Of a stretch of DNA of 64,000 nt, positions 16,358-23,773 are shown piece by piece (position 1 is the first letter of the stretch; each line of letters opens with the position of its first letter). The translations under genes and the position numbers were made by a program. Source of the stretch: JACKIC01 sp964543795 (GTDB lineage: Bacteria > Planctomycetota > UBA1135 > UBA2386); contig CAZIZN010000005.1 of the NCBI GenBank assembly GCA_964543795.1, positions 124,001 to 188,000 on the forward strand, written 5' to 3'. The notes below the pieces were generated by a model, which was given only the letters and a program-made list of their open reading frames with translations, had not been told where the DNA came from and made no database searches.

Positions 16358-17245
16358 TCAGCGGATCAGCGGCAGCAGCGTCGCCGACGCCGTCTCGTAC
16401 AGGCGGGTGTAGAAGGCCTCGCTCAGCAGGCTGCTGCCGTGGTCCTGGATGAACTTCAGCTGCTCCGGCGGGATGTCGACGGGGTCGTTCTCGACCTGAT
16501 CGGGCCAGGGCGAGACCGGGGTGCGGTCGACCGGTGCCACGGCCTCCATCGTCAGTGCGCCGTCGTAGCCGACCTCGCGCAGCGTCGCTGTGAGCTTCGC
16601 CCAGTCGACGTTGCCCATGCCGGGTGCGAGCCGGTTGTTCTCGGCGACGTGCACGTCGGCGAGGCGCTTGCCGACCTTGCGGATCGCTGCGTGCATGTCG
16701 ACCTCCTCGATGTTCATGTGGAACACGTCGAGGCAGACGCCGCAGTCGGGGCCGACGTCCTCGGCGAGCCGCAGCGCCTGGTCGGCGCGGTTCAAGAAGT
16801 AGGTCTCGAAGCGGTTCAGCGGCTCGATCGCCATCCTGACACCGCACTTGCGCGCGTGCGCGTAGACCTCCTTGAGCCCGTCGACGACCCACCGCCATTC
16901 GTTCTCGGGCGTGCTGTCCGGCACGATCTTGCCGACCGTCGCCGGCACGATCGTGCACTCGGTGCCGTCGAGTTCCTGGACCATCGTGATCACGGACTTC
17001 ACGTAGTCGACGGACGCCGCGCGTTGCGCCTCGTCGCTCGCCGCGAGGTTGCGCTGGCCGAGCGTCAGCGTCACTGCGCCCCAACAACGGATGCCGTGCT
17101 CCTTCAGCAGCGGGCGCGCGTCCTTGGTCGGATACTGCAGCGGCTCGCCGCTGATCTCGATGCTCTCGAAGCCTAGGCGTTTGATCCGGCGCAGGGTGAC
17201 GTCGAGCGGCTCGGCGCGCATCCAGTTGTGCGTGGAGAGGTGCAT
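16358..17245 (-). CDS. Sugar-phosphate isomerase/epimerase-like TIM barrel (AP_endonuc_2 family)
   Basis: A 295-residue xylose-isomerase-like TIM barrel. Metal-site residues of the tagatose/psicose 3-epimerase type are visible: 'IEISGEP' near residue 30, Glu in 'AIEPLNRFET' near 140, Asp in 'LDVFHMN' near 175, His in 'DVHVAENNR' near 205 and Glu in 'LTMEAV' near 245. These enzymes interconvert keto-sugars or isomerise sugar derivatives in the cytoplasm. The ATG has a good AAGGAG 5 bases upstream. It is the first gene of the operon that continues with the enolase-superfamily, VOC and 2-hydroxyacid dehydrogenase genes. No transporter gene is attached. Confidence 0.85.
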   Translation of the reverse strand: MHLSTHNWMRAEPLDVTLRRIKRLGFESIEISGEPLQYPTKDARPLLKEHGIRCWGAVTLTLGQRNLAASDEAQRAASVDYVKSVITMVQELDGTECTIVPATVGKIVPDSTPENEWRWVVDGLKEVYAHARKCGVRMAIEPLNRFETYFLNRADQALRLAEDVGPDCGVCLDVFHMNIEEVDMHAAIRKVGKRLADVHVAENNRLAPGMGNVDWAKLTATLREVGYDGALTMEAVAPVDRTPVSPWPDQVENDPVDIPPEQLKFIQDHGSSLLSEAFYTRLYETASATLLPLIR

Positions 17246-17356
17246 GGAACTCCTTGGGGGTTGGGCACGCACGGCGGCGCGCGGGGGGGCACGTTACAGG
17301 CAGGCGGATCGAACCGTACCGGATCGGGCGGACACCCGGCCGCTGCGGGGTGGCAC
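17246..17356. other. Spacer upstream of the sugar operon
   Basis: About 110 bases leading into the direct repeat at 17357. No gene seen. The operon promoter is probably here, but no convincing -10 box was identified. Confidence 0.4.
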
Positions 17357-17457
17357 GGGTCCGGAGTTCGAACTGCGACCCGGGTCCACCTGCGGAGGAA
17401 GTGCCGCACCCGCCGCGGTGTTGTACCTGCGGAGGACCAATCCATGTCGCACCGCCA
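17357..17457 (+). repeat. About 100-bp direct repeat, left copy (5' end of the BCAM0308-like gene)
   Basis: This stretch closely matches 20190-20290, which is the leader and first codons of the BCAM0308-like gene. The match runs from the GGGTCCGGAGT sequence through two ACCTGCGGAGGA motifs to the ATG (here 17444) and four more codons, where this copy switches to NuoF-gene sequence and stops after ten codons. The differences cluster in two short blocks. Confidence 0.8.
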
Positions 17458-17634
17458 GCCGGTGAGACCGGTGTAGCCGCCGCGGGCGCGGTACGCGGCG
17501 AGGGACTCGGGGCTTGTCGCGGTGCGCGGCGGCAGCAGCAGGTGGGGACGCGCGTCGGCGTTGGTAGGGGCGGCGCGGGGGCGTTCCACGGTGGCGTCGG
17601 GTGTGCCGAGGTGTGGGCGGGGAGTGCTGGATGC
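17453..17634 (-). pseudogene. Dead copy of the 5' end and promoter of the NuoF-like gene
   Basis: This segment matches 13435-13622 in the same orientation, covering the first about 30 codons of the NuoF-like gene, its promoter and some upstream DNA, with substitutions and an about 12-base deletion upstream. It cannot work as the parent does: the start GTG is GCG here, the -10 box TACCAT is TACCAA, and the reading frame is not continued beyond the junction with the direct repeat at about 17455. The two duplicated pieces meet at a shared CGCCA, suggesting a microhomology-mediated event. Confidence 0.75.
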
Positions 17635-17910
17635 CGAGGGACTGGTGGTAGCACCGGCCCGTAAGGGGAACGGTGGCCTTGGGCTGAGCCGGTGGGGAGG
17701 TCCTCGATGTTGGGGTGCGGACGAGACCGCTCGGGAAAGAAGCTGTGGGCAAGATGCGGACCTGGCCGCTCGCCGAGTCGACAAGAGCGGTGCACGGTGC
17801 AGAATGAGCCTTGACGAGCAGGGGGGGGTGGATGCTAGCGTCTGGATCGCGGGGTCATTGGATTCGATGCCAATCACATCACGGCCCGCGTTCGAACATC
17901 AAGGAGTAAC

Positions 17911-18327
17911 ATGATCATGTCAACAAGGTGCTTGGCCCTGCTCGCTCTGTTGATTTCGTTCAGTTCTCTTCTTGCTCAGATCGACCCGTGCTACTGCACT
18001 CAAACAGTGTCATGGGATCATCAGACAGAGAGGTGGGAAGCTGACGAGTGCACTGGATCGTGCCTGCCCGGTGAAGGGGCCTGCATCCCTGACTGGCGTG
18101 TGGAGGGCAACAGCCTTTTCGTGTCCTGCATCTGCTCATCGGGTGCGGTGCCGATATGCAATTGCACCGGAGAGATCAGGAATCCGGGCTACGACCCGTT
18201 CCAGGCTGCTCCGCTCATCATCTGCTCGACTATTGTTCCTTGTTTTCCCACCCAGTCATGCTCGCCTACCCATCTCCTCGACACGTGGGGTTGGGGCAAC
18301 AGGATTCCAGTATGCAAGTGTAACTAG
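17911..18327 (+). CDS. Small secreted cysteine-rich protein
   Basis: A 138-residue protein starting at an ATG with AAGGAG four bases upstream (a second ATG two codons on has ten-base spacing). Residues 1-22 are a signal peptide ending near L-L-A-Q. The mature part has 14 cysteines, several as C-x-C pairs (C-Y-C, C-I-C, C-N-C, C-K-C), implying many disulfides or metal binding outside the cytoplasm. No family was recognised. The base composition is far lower in GC than its surroundings and it lies in the island bounded by direct repeats, which suggests transfer. Confidence 0.7.
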   Translation: MIMSTRCLALLALLISFSSLLAQIDPCYCTQTVSWDHQTERWEADECTGSCLPGEGACIPDWRVEGNSLFVSCICSSGAVPICNCTGEIRNPGYDPFQAAPLIICSTIVPCFPTQSCSPTHLLDTWGWGNRIPVCKCN

Positions 18328-18462
18328 AACCAGGCAAGAGGGGACGTCTGGGCGAAGGAACTCCTCCGAATCGTCCATCCTCTGCGCGCGGTGTGCATGG
18401 CCCGCTGGCGACACATCACTTGCATTTCGTCGTGGCTTTGAATTCAGGATGGCAGGAGCTTG

Positions 18463-20118
18463 ATGAGGACAGCTGGCAGGTCCCCAGGAAGATGGTCCAG
18501 GCTGATTCTGGGCGTCGTGATCACGTCGGCCTTGCTGTTGGCCCTGTGGACGCAGTTGGGCCGGGAGAAGCCCGACCGGGAATCGCATGCTGAAACGGGC
18601 CCGTCTCCCCACGTGGCGGTCCCGGTTGTGGCAACTGGCAGCGAAGCCGCTGCGCCAGCGGCAGATCGCCGCGAGGATGCCGGAGGGTTGGTGTCCTGGT
18701 CCGTCGAGGGGCCGGCAGGTGAGCCTCTGCCGTCAGCGCGGGTGACGATCGAAGGCAAGACGTGGCCATGCGATGCGCTCGGTCACGGATCAGCCCCCGT
18801 CAGTCTGACGGATCCGGTGCCAGCTGTTGTCGAGGCATCGGACCACTTGGCCTGGCGTGGACTCTTGTCCAGGGGGAGTCGGACCAGGGTGGTGCTCAGT
18901 CGTGGAGGCTCGCTCGAAGTCGACGTGGTCGACGAGTTGATGGAGCCGGTCGCGGAGGCGGAGGTCTGGCTGTCGCGCCGACCTACAGCGGATCCTCCGC
19001 AGGGGATCGAAGCGAGCTCACGTGCTCGAACCGGTGCAGACGGACGAGTCGTATTGGCAGCCCCTCCAGGCGACTACTTCCTGCAAGCTCGTCACGAGCT
19101 TCTCGTCCGTTCGACTCGGCGTATGAAGCAGATGGGCGTTGGTGACGGATCCTACCGGGTCGCGATTCCGGCCAAGTCGGGAAGAGCACGCGTGTACATG
19201 GCAATGCCCCACGTCTGTGGCGTACAAGCGATCGGCGAGCCCCTGCTCCACCACAGCTTCCGTGGCAACGACGCGGGATATCACCTGCCAGAGAATCCCG
19301 ACGGACAGGCCGCTTGCAAGCTCATCGAGGATGCGTTGGCTCGTTCGCATCCTGGGGCGCGATTCCTCGTAGGAGTCAAGGATCATGAATCCGCGCGAAA
19401 GGGTCGTCCCTACGGCGCCATCGAGGCGACGGCGTGGATCATCGGACGGGTGCCGTTCCGTGGTCCGGTCCAGATGGTGCCTTTGCGGGAGTTCACGGGG
19501 CCGAGAGAGCTCTCGTCGTCGATTCTCCCCGCCAGCGAGGACTGGGGAGGTGTCGTCGTACGCATAGGTGATACCGGAGGTCTGCCCAAGGATGGCCTGA
19601 AGATCGTCGTGAGAGCCGCTGGTTCCCATCAGCGGAATGGTGCTCCGTCGATCCGCCACATGGCTGTCCCCAGTGCCGAGATCGTGACGTTGCCCGCGGG
19701 AGTCTATGATGTGTCCTGCGAAGGGCACTTCGAGTCGAGGGATCCTGGACTCGGACGGCGAGCGGTCGAAGTGCGCTCGGCGAGCCTGCAAGAGATCGTG
19801 CTCGAGAGCCAGTTTGCGTGGTCCTATTGCCGGGTTTCGATGGACGGTATCGGCAGCGATACGCCGCTCGTCGGTGGCATGATCGAGTTGATGCACCTGG
19901 ATACGGGACTCGGTGCGACCATATTGGTCAGCCACTTCGAGTCGCCCGTGTCGCTGTGGATTCCCGCGGGAAGAGTGCGCCTTCGGGGTAGAGCCGCGCA
20001 TGCCGCGATGCCCGACCATGGCTGGCGAAGTGTGGAGGAAGAGATCGAAATAGGAGGCGGTACGTTGGAGGTGCCGCAACGGATCCATCGCAGCATGGTC
20101 CTGACCCGCATCCGATGA
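18463..20118 (+). CDS. Membrane-anchored protein with carboxypeptidase-regulatory-like domains
   Basis: A 551-residue protein. Its ATG has AGGAG four bases upstream. Residues about 12-32 form a single hydrophobic anchor after several Arg, so the bulk is probably extracytoplasmic. Residues about 75-240 contain repeated beta-rich units of the type 'G.PL..A.V.....' and 'T.ADGRV.L.A.PGDY.L.A', as in carboxypeptidase-regulatory-like/Big-type domains common in planctomycetes. The rest shows further beta-rich repeats but no enzyme motif. It lies in the low-GC island with the Cys-rich protein. The function is unknown; a surface or adhesive role would be a guess. Confidence 0.75.
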   Translation: MRTAGRSPGRWSRLILGVVITSALLLALWTQLGREKPDRESHAETGPSPHVAVPVVATGSEAAAPAADRREDAGGLVSWSVEGPAGEPLPSARVTIEGKTWPCDALGHGSAPVSLTDPVPAVVEASDHLAWRGLLSRGSRTRVVLSRGGSLEVDVVDELMEPVAEAEVWLSRRPTADPPQGIEASSRARTGADGRVVLAAPPGDYFLQARHELLVRSTRRMKQMGVGDGSYRVAIPAKSGRARVYMAMPHVCGVQAIGEPLLHHSFRGNDAGYHLPENPDGQAACKLIEDALARSHPGARFLVGVKDHESARKGRPYGAIEATAWIIGRVPFRGPVQMVPLREFTGPRELSSSILPASEDWGGVVVRIGDTGGLPKDGLKIVVRAAGSHQRNGAPSIRHMAVPSAEIVTLPAGVYDVSCEGHFESRDPGLGRRAVEVRSASLQEIVLESQFAWSYCRVSMDGIGSDTPLVGGMIELMHLDTGLGATILVSHFESPVSLWIPAGRVRLRGRAAHAAMPDHGWRSVEEEIEIGGGTLEVPQRIHRSMVLTRIR

Positions 20119-20189
20119 CCTGAGTTGCGCCCCTCGTCGCTCGGGCACTCGGCTGGGCGACCCGCACCGCTCTCCGGCGCCCCCCACCC

Positions 20190-20290
20190 GGGTCCGGAGT
20201 GCGCCCTACGACCCGGGTCCACCTGCGGAGGAAGTGGGGCTACCGCCGCGGTGTTGTACCTGCGGAGGACCAATCCATGTCGCACCGCCA
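20190..20290 (+). repeat. About 100-bp direct repeat, right copy (leader of the BCAM0308-like gene)
   Basis: Partner of 17357-17457. It contains the leader and first codons of the BCAM0308-like gene, with two ACCTGCGGAGGA motifs 38 bases apart; the second serves as the ribosome binding site. Confidence 0.8.
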
Positions 20291-20759
20291 ATCGTCGCGC
20301 GCGCTGGGCTACGCAAAGGCCCGCCGTGCCGCCCAGAACTGGGTCGACGTCTATCACCCCCACGGCAAGCTCTACCCCGCCGTCTGCAGCCAGTGCAACG
20401 CGACCGAGTGGAAGGGCCGCTGGAGCTGGGACGCTCCGCTGCCGGACCTGCCGCGCGTGGTCTGCCCGGCCTGCGAACGCATCCGCGACGGCGTCGCCGC
20501 GCACGTGCTCGAACTCAAGGGCGCCTTGCAGCCGTGGCTCGCCGAGGTGCGCGGCATGATCGCCAACGTCGCCAAGGCCGAAACGGCCGAGCACCCGCTC
20601 GAACGGCTGATGCCGACCCAGGTCGGCGAGCAGCGCGTGCTGGTGCCGACCACCGGCATGCACCTCGCCCGCCGCATCGTCAGCGCGCTCGTGCGCCGCT
20701 TCCGCCGCAGCGTCCGGTTGACGTTCGACGAGAACGTGACGACGATCGAGTGGCTGTGA
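20277..20759 (+). CDS. BCAM0308-family protein
   Basis: A 160-residue protein. The N-terminal part is a zinc-ribbon-like region with two CxxC pairs ('VCSQCNA' near residue 40 and 'VCPACERI' near 65), followed by 'HPLERLM', a 'VPTTGMHLARRI..AL' helix and a C-terminal beta hairpin. This pattern matches the BCAM0308 family, whose function is not established; a nucleic-acid or ribosome-linked role is inference. The ATG has GCGGAGGA seven bases upstream. An extension to GTG 20199 is open but not supported. A truncated copy of its 5' end lies at 17.4 kb. The selenoprotein candidate follows 46 bp downstream, probably on the same transcript. Confidence 0.75.
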   Translation: MSHRQSSRALGYAKARRAAQNWVDVYHPHGKLYPAVCSQCNATEWKGRWSWDAPLPDLPRVVCPACERIRDGVAAHVLELKGALQPWLAEVRGMIANVAKAETAEHPLERLMPTQVGEQRVLVPTTGMHLARRIVSALVRRFRRSVRLTFDENVTTIEWL

Positions 20760-20805
20760 CCGCCGCCGGCTCCTCGGCGACGGCACGCACCGACCAGGAG
20801 CCCCG

Positions 20806-21924
20806 ATGCATCGATTCGTAACGACGGCGAGCGCCCTGTTGCTCGCGGCGGCGCTCGCCGCGCAGCAGAGCCCGCAGGAACCGAAACCGGCGGCGCAGCC
20901 GACGGCCGCCGAGCGCTTGCGCGAACTCGCGACCGAGCAGCAGCGCATCACCAAGGAGTGGCCCGAGCGCCGCAAAGCGCTGCTCGAGAAGGCCCGCGAG
21001 CAGGCGAAGACCGGCGGCGGCATGCCGGTGATCGCCGGCTCACCCGACTTCGCCGAACTGGTGCCCAAGGCGCAGCAGTTCGCGGCCGAGTTCGCGGGCA
21101 CCCCGGACGCAGCACAGTTCCTCGTCTGGATCGTGCTGTTCGGCGGCAGCGACGCACAGGTCGTGCAGAACGCGCTGGACGTTCTGCTGGAGACGCACCT
21201 CGACAGTCCGGAACTCGGCAAGCTCGGCCCGCGCCTCGCCAACCTCGCGCGCCTGCTCGGCGCCGAGAAGCACGCGGCGTGCGTGCAGACCCTCGCCGGC
21301 AGCGGCAACGCCGAGGTGCGCGCCTGGGCGCTGCTCGCGCAGCACGGGGCGACGATCGAGAAGGCGGAACGCGACGGGCCCGACTACGTGATCGCGAAGG
21401 GCGCACTGGTGAAGGCCGCCAAGGACGCGGACGGGACGCCGGCGGCCGAGCAGATCCGCGCCGCCATCGATCTGCGCGAGAAGTACAGCGTCGGCGCGAT
21501 CGCGCCCGACGTCGTCGGCGAAGACCTCGACGGCGTGGCCTTCAAGCTGTCCGACTACAAGGGCAAGGTGATCTTCCTCGACTTCTGGGGCGACTGGTGA
21601 GGCCCTTGCCGGGCCATGTTCCCGCACGAGCGGTCGCTCGTGGAAGAGATGAAGGACAAGCCGTTCGCCCTGATCGGCGTCAACAGCGACGACCTCGCGC
21701 GCGCGCGCAAGTCGGTCGCCGAGAACCAACTGAACTGGCGCAGTTTCTGGGCCGGTGAGGAGCGCACGCGCGGCCCGATCCCCAAGGCCTGGGGTGTGCG
21801 CGGCTGGCCGACGATCGTCGTGCTCGATGCCGGGATGGTGATCCGCTATCGCGGCCACAACGGCGACGAGGCGACGCGGGTCGCCAAGGAACTGGTCGAC
21901 GAGCTGGTCGCCCGCGGCAGGTAG
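20806..21924 (+). CDS. TlpA/thioredoxin-family selenoprotein (TGA 21598 read as selenocysteine)
   Basis: A 372-residue secreted protein if TGA 21598-21600 is read through as Sec265. Residues 1-19 are a signal peptide; about 20-220 are helical and of unknown fold; about 221-372 are a TlpA/AhpC-TSA-like thioredoxin domain with 'LSDYKGKVIFLDFWGDW-U-GPCRAMFP' around the active site and the cis-Pro element 'RGWPTIVV'. The TGA sits exactly at the first Cys of the WCGPC motif; the frame is intact on both sides and the resolving Cys268 is kept. A SECIS-like hairpin follows. The ATG has AGGAG five bases upstream. The alternative is a Cys-to-stop mutation or sequencing error. An extracytoplasmic thiol/selenol reductase or oxidase role is inferred. 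Confidence 0.85.
21625..21642 (+). promoter_or_regulatory. Bacterial SECIS-like hairpin after the in-frame TGA
   Basis: A perfect 7-bp stem CACGAGC/GCTCGTG closes a GGTC loop that begins 31 bases after the TGA. It lies inside the coding sequence. The bacterial SECIS consensus places an apical loop with a G among its first two bases about 16-37 bases after the UGA, which this meets. A second hairpin, GGCCC-TTGCC-GGGCC (21601-21615), directly follows the TGA. Confidence 0.65.
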
Positions 21925-21950
21925 GCCGCGGGCGGGAGGGCAGGGCAGGT

Positions 21951-21973
21951 CGCCCGGACCATGGCTCCGGGCG
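21951..21973 (+). terminator. GC-rich hairpin downstream of the selenoprotein gene
   Basis: An 8-bp perfect stem CGCCCGGA/TCCGGGCG with a 7-base loop lies 26 bases after the stop codon. There is no U-run, so intrinsic termination is uncertain. Confidence 0.4.
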
Positions 21974-21983
21974 CGCCGATCCC

Positions 21984-21989
21984 TATCAT
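21984..21989 (+). promoter_or_regulatory. TATCAT -10 box upstream of the S46 peptidase gene
   Basis: TATCAT lies 49 bases before ATG 22039, giving a leader of about 40 bases that includes the GAGGA ribosome site. It is the non-leaderless variant of the TANNNT promoters seen here. Confidence 0.4.
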
Positions 21990-22038
21990 GCTCGGCCCTC
22001 CGGTCGCCGCGTGGCGGCGGCGGGGGGTCGAGGACCCA

Positions 22039-23721
22039 ATGCAACCGATTCCGTTCGTTCCGTTCGCCGTGGCGCTGGTCGCCCTCGGCGCCTCCTTCCC
22101 CGGCTCGATGGCCCGCCCCGACGAGGGCATGTGGCTGTTCGACGCCCTGCCGCTCCAGACCCTGAAGGACAAGTACGGCTTCGAGCCGACGCCGGAGTGG
22201 ATCGACCACGTGCGTCTGGGCTCGGTGCGCTTCGACACCGGCGGGTCGGGCTCGTTCGTGTCGCCGAACGGCCTGGTGATGACCAACCACCACGTCGCGC
22301 TCGAGACGATCCAGAAGGTGTCGACGCCCGAGAAGGACTTCGTCGAACTCGGCTTCTCGGCGAAGTCGTACGGCGAAGAGGTCAAGGGCACCGACCTGAC
22401 GCTGCGCCAGCTCATCGAGATCAAGAACGTCACCAAGGACGTGGTGCAGGCGTCGGCGACGGCCAAGGACGAGGCCGAGAAGGGCGAGATGCGCCGCAAG
22501 AAGCTCGAGGAACTCACGGCGGCGGCGGCCGACGCCGAGAAGAACATCGTCGCCGACGCGGTCACGCTCTACGACGGCAACGAGTTCCGCGTCTACGTCT
22601 ACCACGTCTACGACGACGTGCGCCTCGTGTTCGCGCCCGAGAAGCAGGTCGCGTTCTACGGCGGCGACCTCGACAACTTCACCTACCCGCGCTGGTGCCT
22701 CGACTGCGCGTTCTTCCGCGTCTACGAGGACGGCAAGCCGATCGACTCGTCGAAGTTCCACTTCAAGTGGAACGCCGACGGCGCCAAGGCGGACGAGCTC
22801 GTGTTCGTGTCCGGGCACCCGGGCAACACCGAGCGCCTGCTGACGCACGCGGAGATGGAGATCCACCGCGATCTCTCCGCGCCCGCGATCGTGCGACTGC
22901 TCAAGCTGCGCGCCGAGCAGATGAAGAAGCGCATGGACGCCGACAAGCAGGCCGCGTTCGCGCTGCGCGACCAGTACTTCGGCGTGCAGAACAGCCTCAA
23001 GGCCTACACCGGCCACCTCGCCGGTCTGCGCGACGCGGCGATGATGGCGAAGATGAAGGCGCGCGACGAGGAGCTGATCGCGAAGGCCGGCACCGCCGAG
23101 GTCAAGGAGGCGTTCGAGTTCATCGCCGCCGAGATGCAGAAGCTGCGCGACCAGTTCGGCGCCGACGCGCCCGAGCGCGTCAACCTGCAGCGGCTGATGC
23201 CGGCGCTGCAGCAGGCGACGATGCAGACCTGCGCGGCCGCGAAGGCGACGATCAACGACGCGCGCTTCGCCGTCTACGGCACCGCACTGTATCCCGACGC
23301 GACGTTCACGCTGCGGCTCGCGTTCGGCACCGTCAAGGGCTACGAGTCGGGCACCACGTTGGTGCCGCCGAAGACGACGCTGCACGGGCTCTTCGAGCGC
23401 AACGCCGCGTTCGACAACGCGCACCCGTTCGACCTGCCGCAGCACTGGCTCGACAAGAAGGCACAGCTGAACCTCGCCGCGCCGTACAACTTCGTCTGCA
23501 CGGCGGACATCATCGGCGGCAACTCCGGCAGCCCGATCCTGAACCGCAACGCCGAGGTCGTCGGTCTCGTGTTCGACGGCAACATCGAGTCGCTGCCGGG
23601 CAACTACTGGTTCGACGAGCGCGTCAACCGCTGCGTCGGCGTGCACACGGCGGGCATGACCGAGACGATCGCCAAGATCTACGGCGAGACGGAGCTGGTG
23701 AAGGAACTGCTCGGCAAGTGA
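22039..23721 (+). CDS. S46-family serine peptidase (dipeptidyl-peptidase 7/11 type)
   Basis: A 560-residue exported peptidase. A signal peptide precedes 'DEGMWLFDALP', the usual S46 mature N-terminus. The triad is visible: His in 'TNHHVALE' near residue 82, Asp in 'GGDLDNFTYPRW' near 215 and Ser in 'GGNSGSPIL' near 495. S46 enzymes release dipeptides from peptide N-termini in the periplasm and feed peptide-based nutrition. It is shorter than the roughly 700-residue characterised enzymes, apparently with a reduced helical domain. The ATG was chosen for its GAGGA at five bases and for the signal peptide; an earlier ATG at 21961 would overlap a hairpin and the promoter. Confidence 0.85.
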   Translation: MQPIPFVPFAVALVALGASFPGSMARPDEGMWLFDALPLQTLKDKYGFEPTPEWIDHVRLGSVRFDTGGSGSFVSPNGLVMTNHHVALETIQKVSTPEKDFVELGFSAKSYGEEVKGTDLTLRQLIEIKNVTKDVVQASATAKDEAEKGEMRRKKLEELTAAAADAEKNIVADAVTLYDGNEFRVYVYHVYDDVRLVFAPEKQVAFYGGDLDNFTYPRWCLDCAFFRVYEDGKPIDSSKFHFKWNADGAKADELVFVSGHPGNTERLLTHAEMEIHRDLSAPAIVRLLKLRAEQMKKRMDADKQAAFALRDQYFGVQNSLKAYTGHLAGLRDAAMMAKMKARDEELIAKAGTAEVKEAFEFIAAEMQKLRDQFGADAPERVNLQRLMPALQQATMQTCAAAKATINDARFAVYGTALYPDATFTLRLAFGTVKGYESGTTLVPPKTTLHGLFERNAAFDNAHPFDLPQHWLDKKAQLNLAAPYNFVCTADIIGGNSGSPILNRNAEVVGLVFDGNIESLPGNYWFDERVNRCVGVHTAGMTETIAKIYGETELVKELLGK

Positions 23722-23758
23722 CGCGCAGCGCGGTCGGGCGCGGCGGCCGGGGAGCGGT

Positions 23759-23764
23759 TACGAT
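23759..23764 (+). promoter_or_regulatory. TACGAT -10 box of a probable leaderless promoter
   Basis: TACGAT lies nine bases before ATG 23774 and heads the thioredoxin-like/PSD1/DUF1501/WD40 operon. Confidence 0.55.
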
Positions 23765-23773
23765 CGCCCGGCC

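Larger units (their letters stand above)
17635..20189. other. Lower-GC island between direct repeats
   Basis: The DNA between the mosaic at 17.36-17.63 kb and the right direct repeat at 20.19 kb is clearly less GC-rich than the rest of the window (for example 30 of 60 bases G/C at 17941-18000). It carries two genes of unfamiliar type and no integrase or transposase. The stretch 17635-17910 holds no gene that I can support. The composition and flanking repeats suggest acquired DNA. Confidence 0.6.

Noticed and set aside
17228..17476. An 82-codon plus-strand frame through the left direct repeat.
   Set aside because: It only mirrors the leader frame of the BCAM0308-like gene and ends in the duplicated NuoF fragment; it has no start signal.
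20806..21600. Two separate genes: a 264-residue protein ending at TGA 21598 and a 102-residue protein from ATG 21616.
   Set aside because: The second would begin in the middle of a thioredoxin active-site helix and lack the strand before it; the frame is shared and a SECIS-like hairpin follows, so one selenoprotein explains both better.
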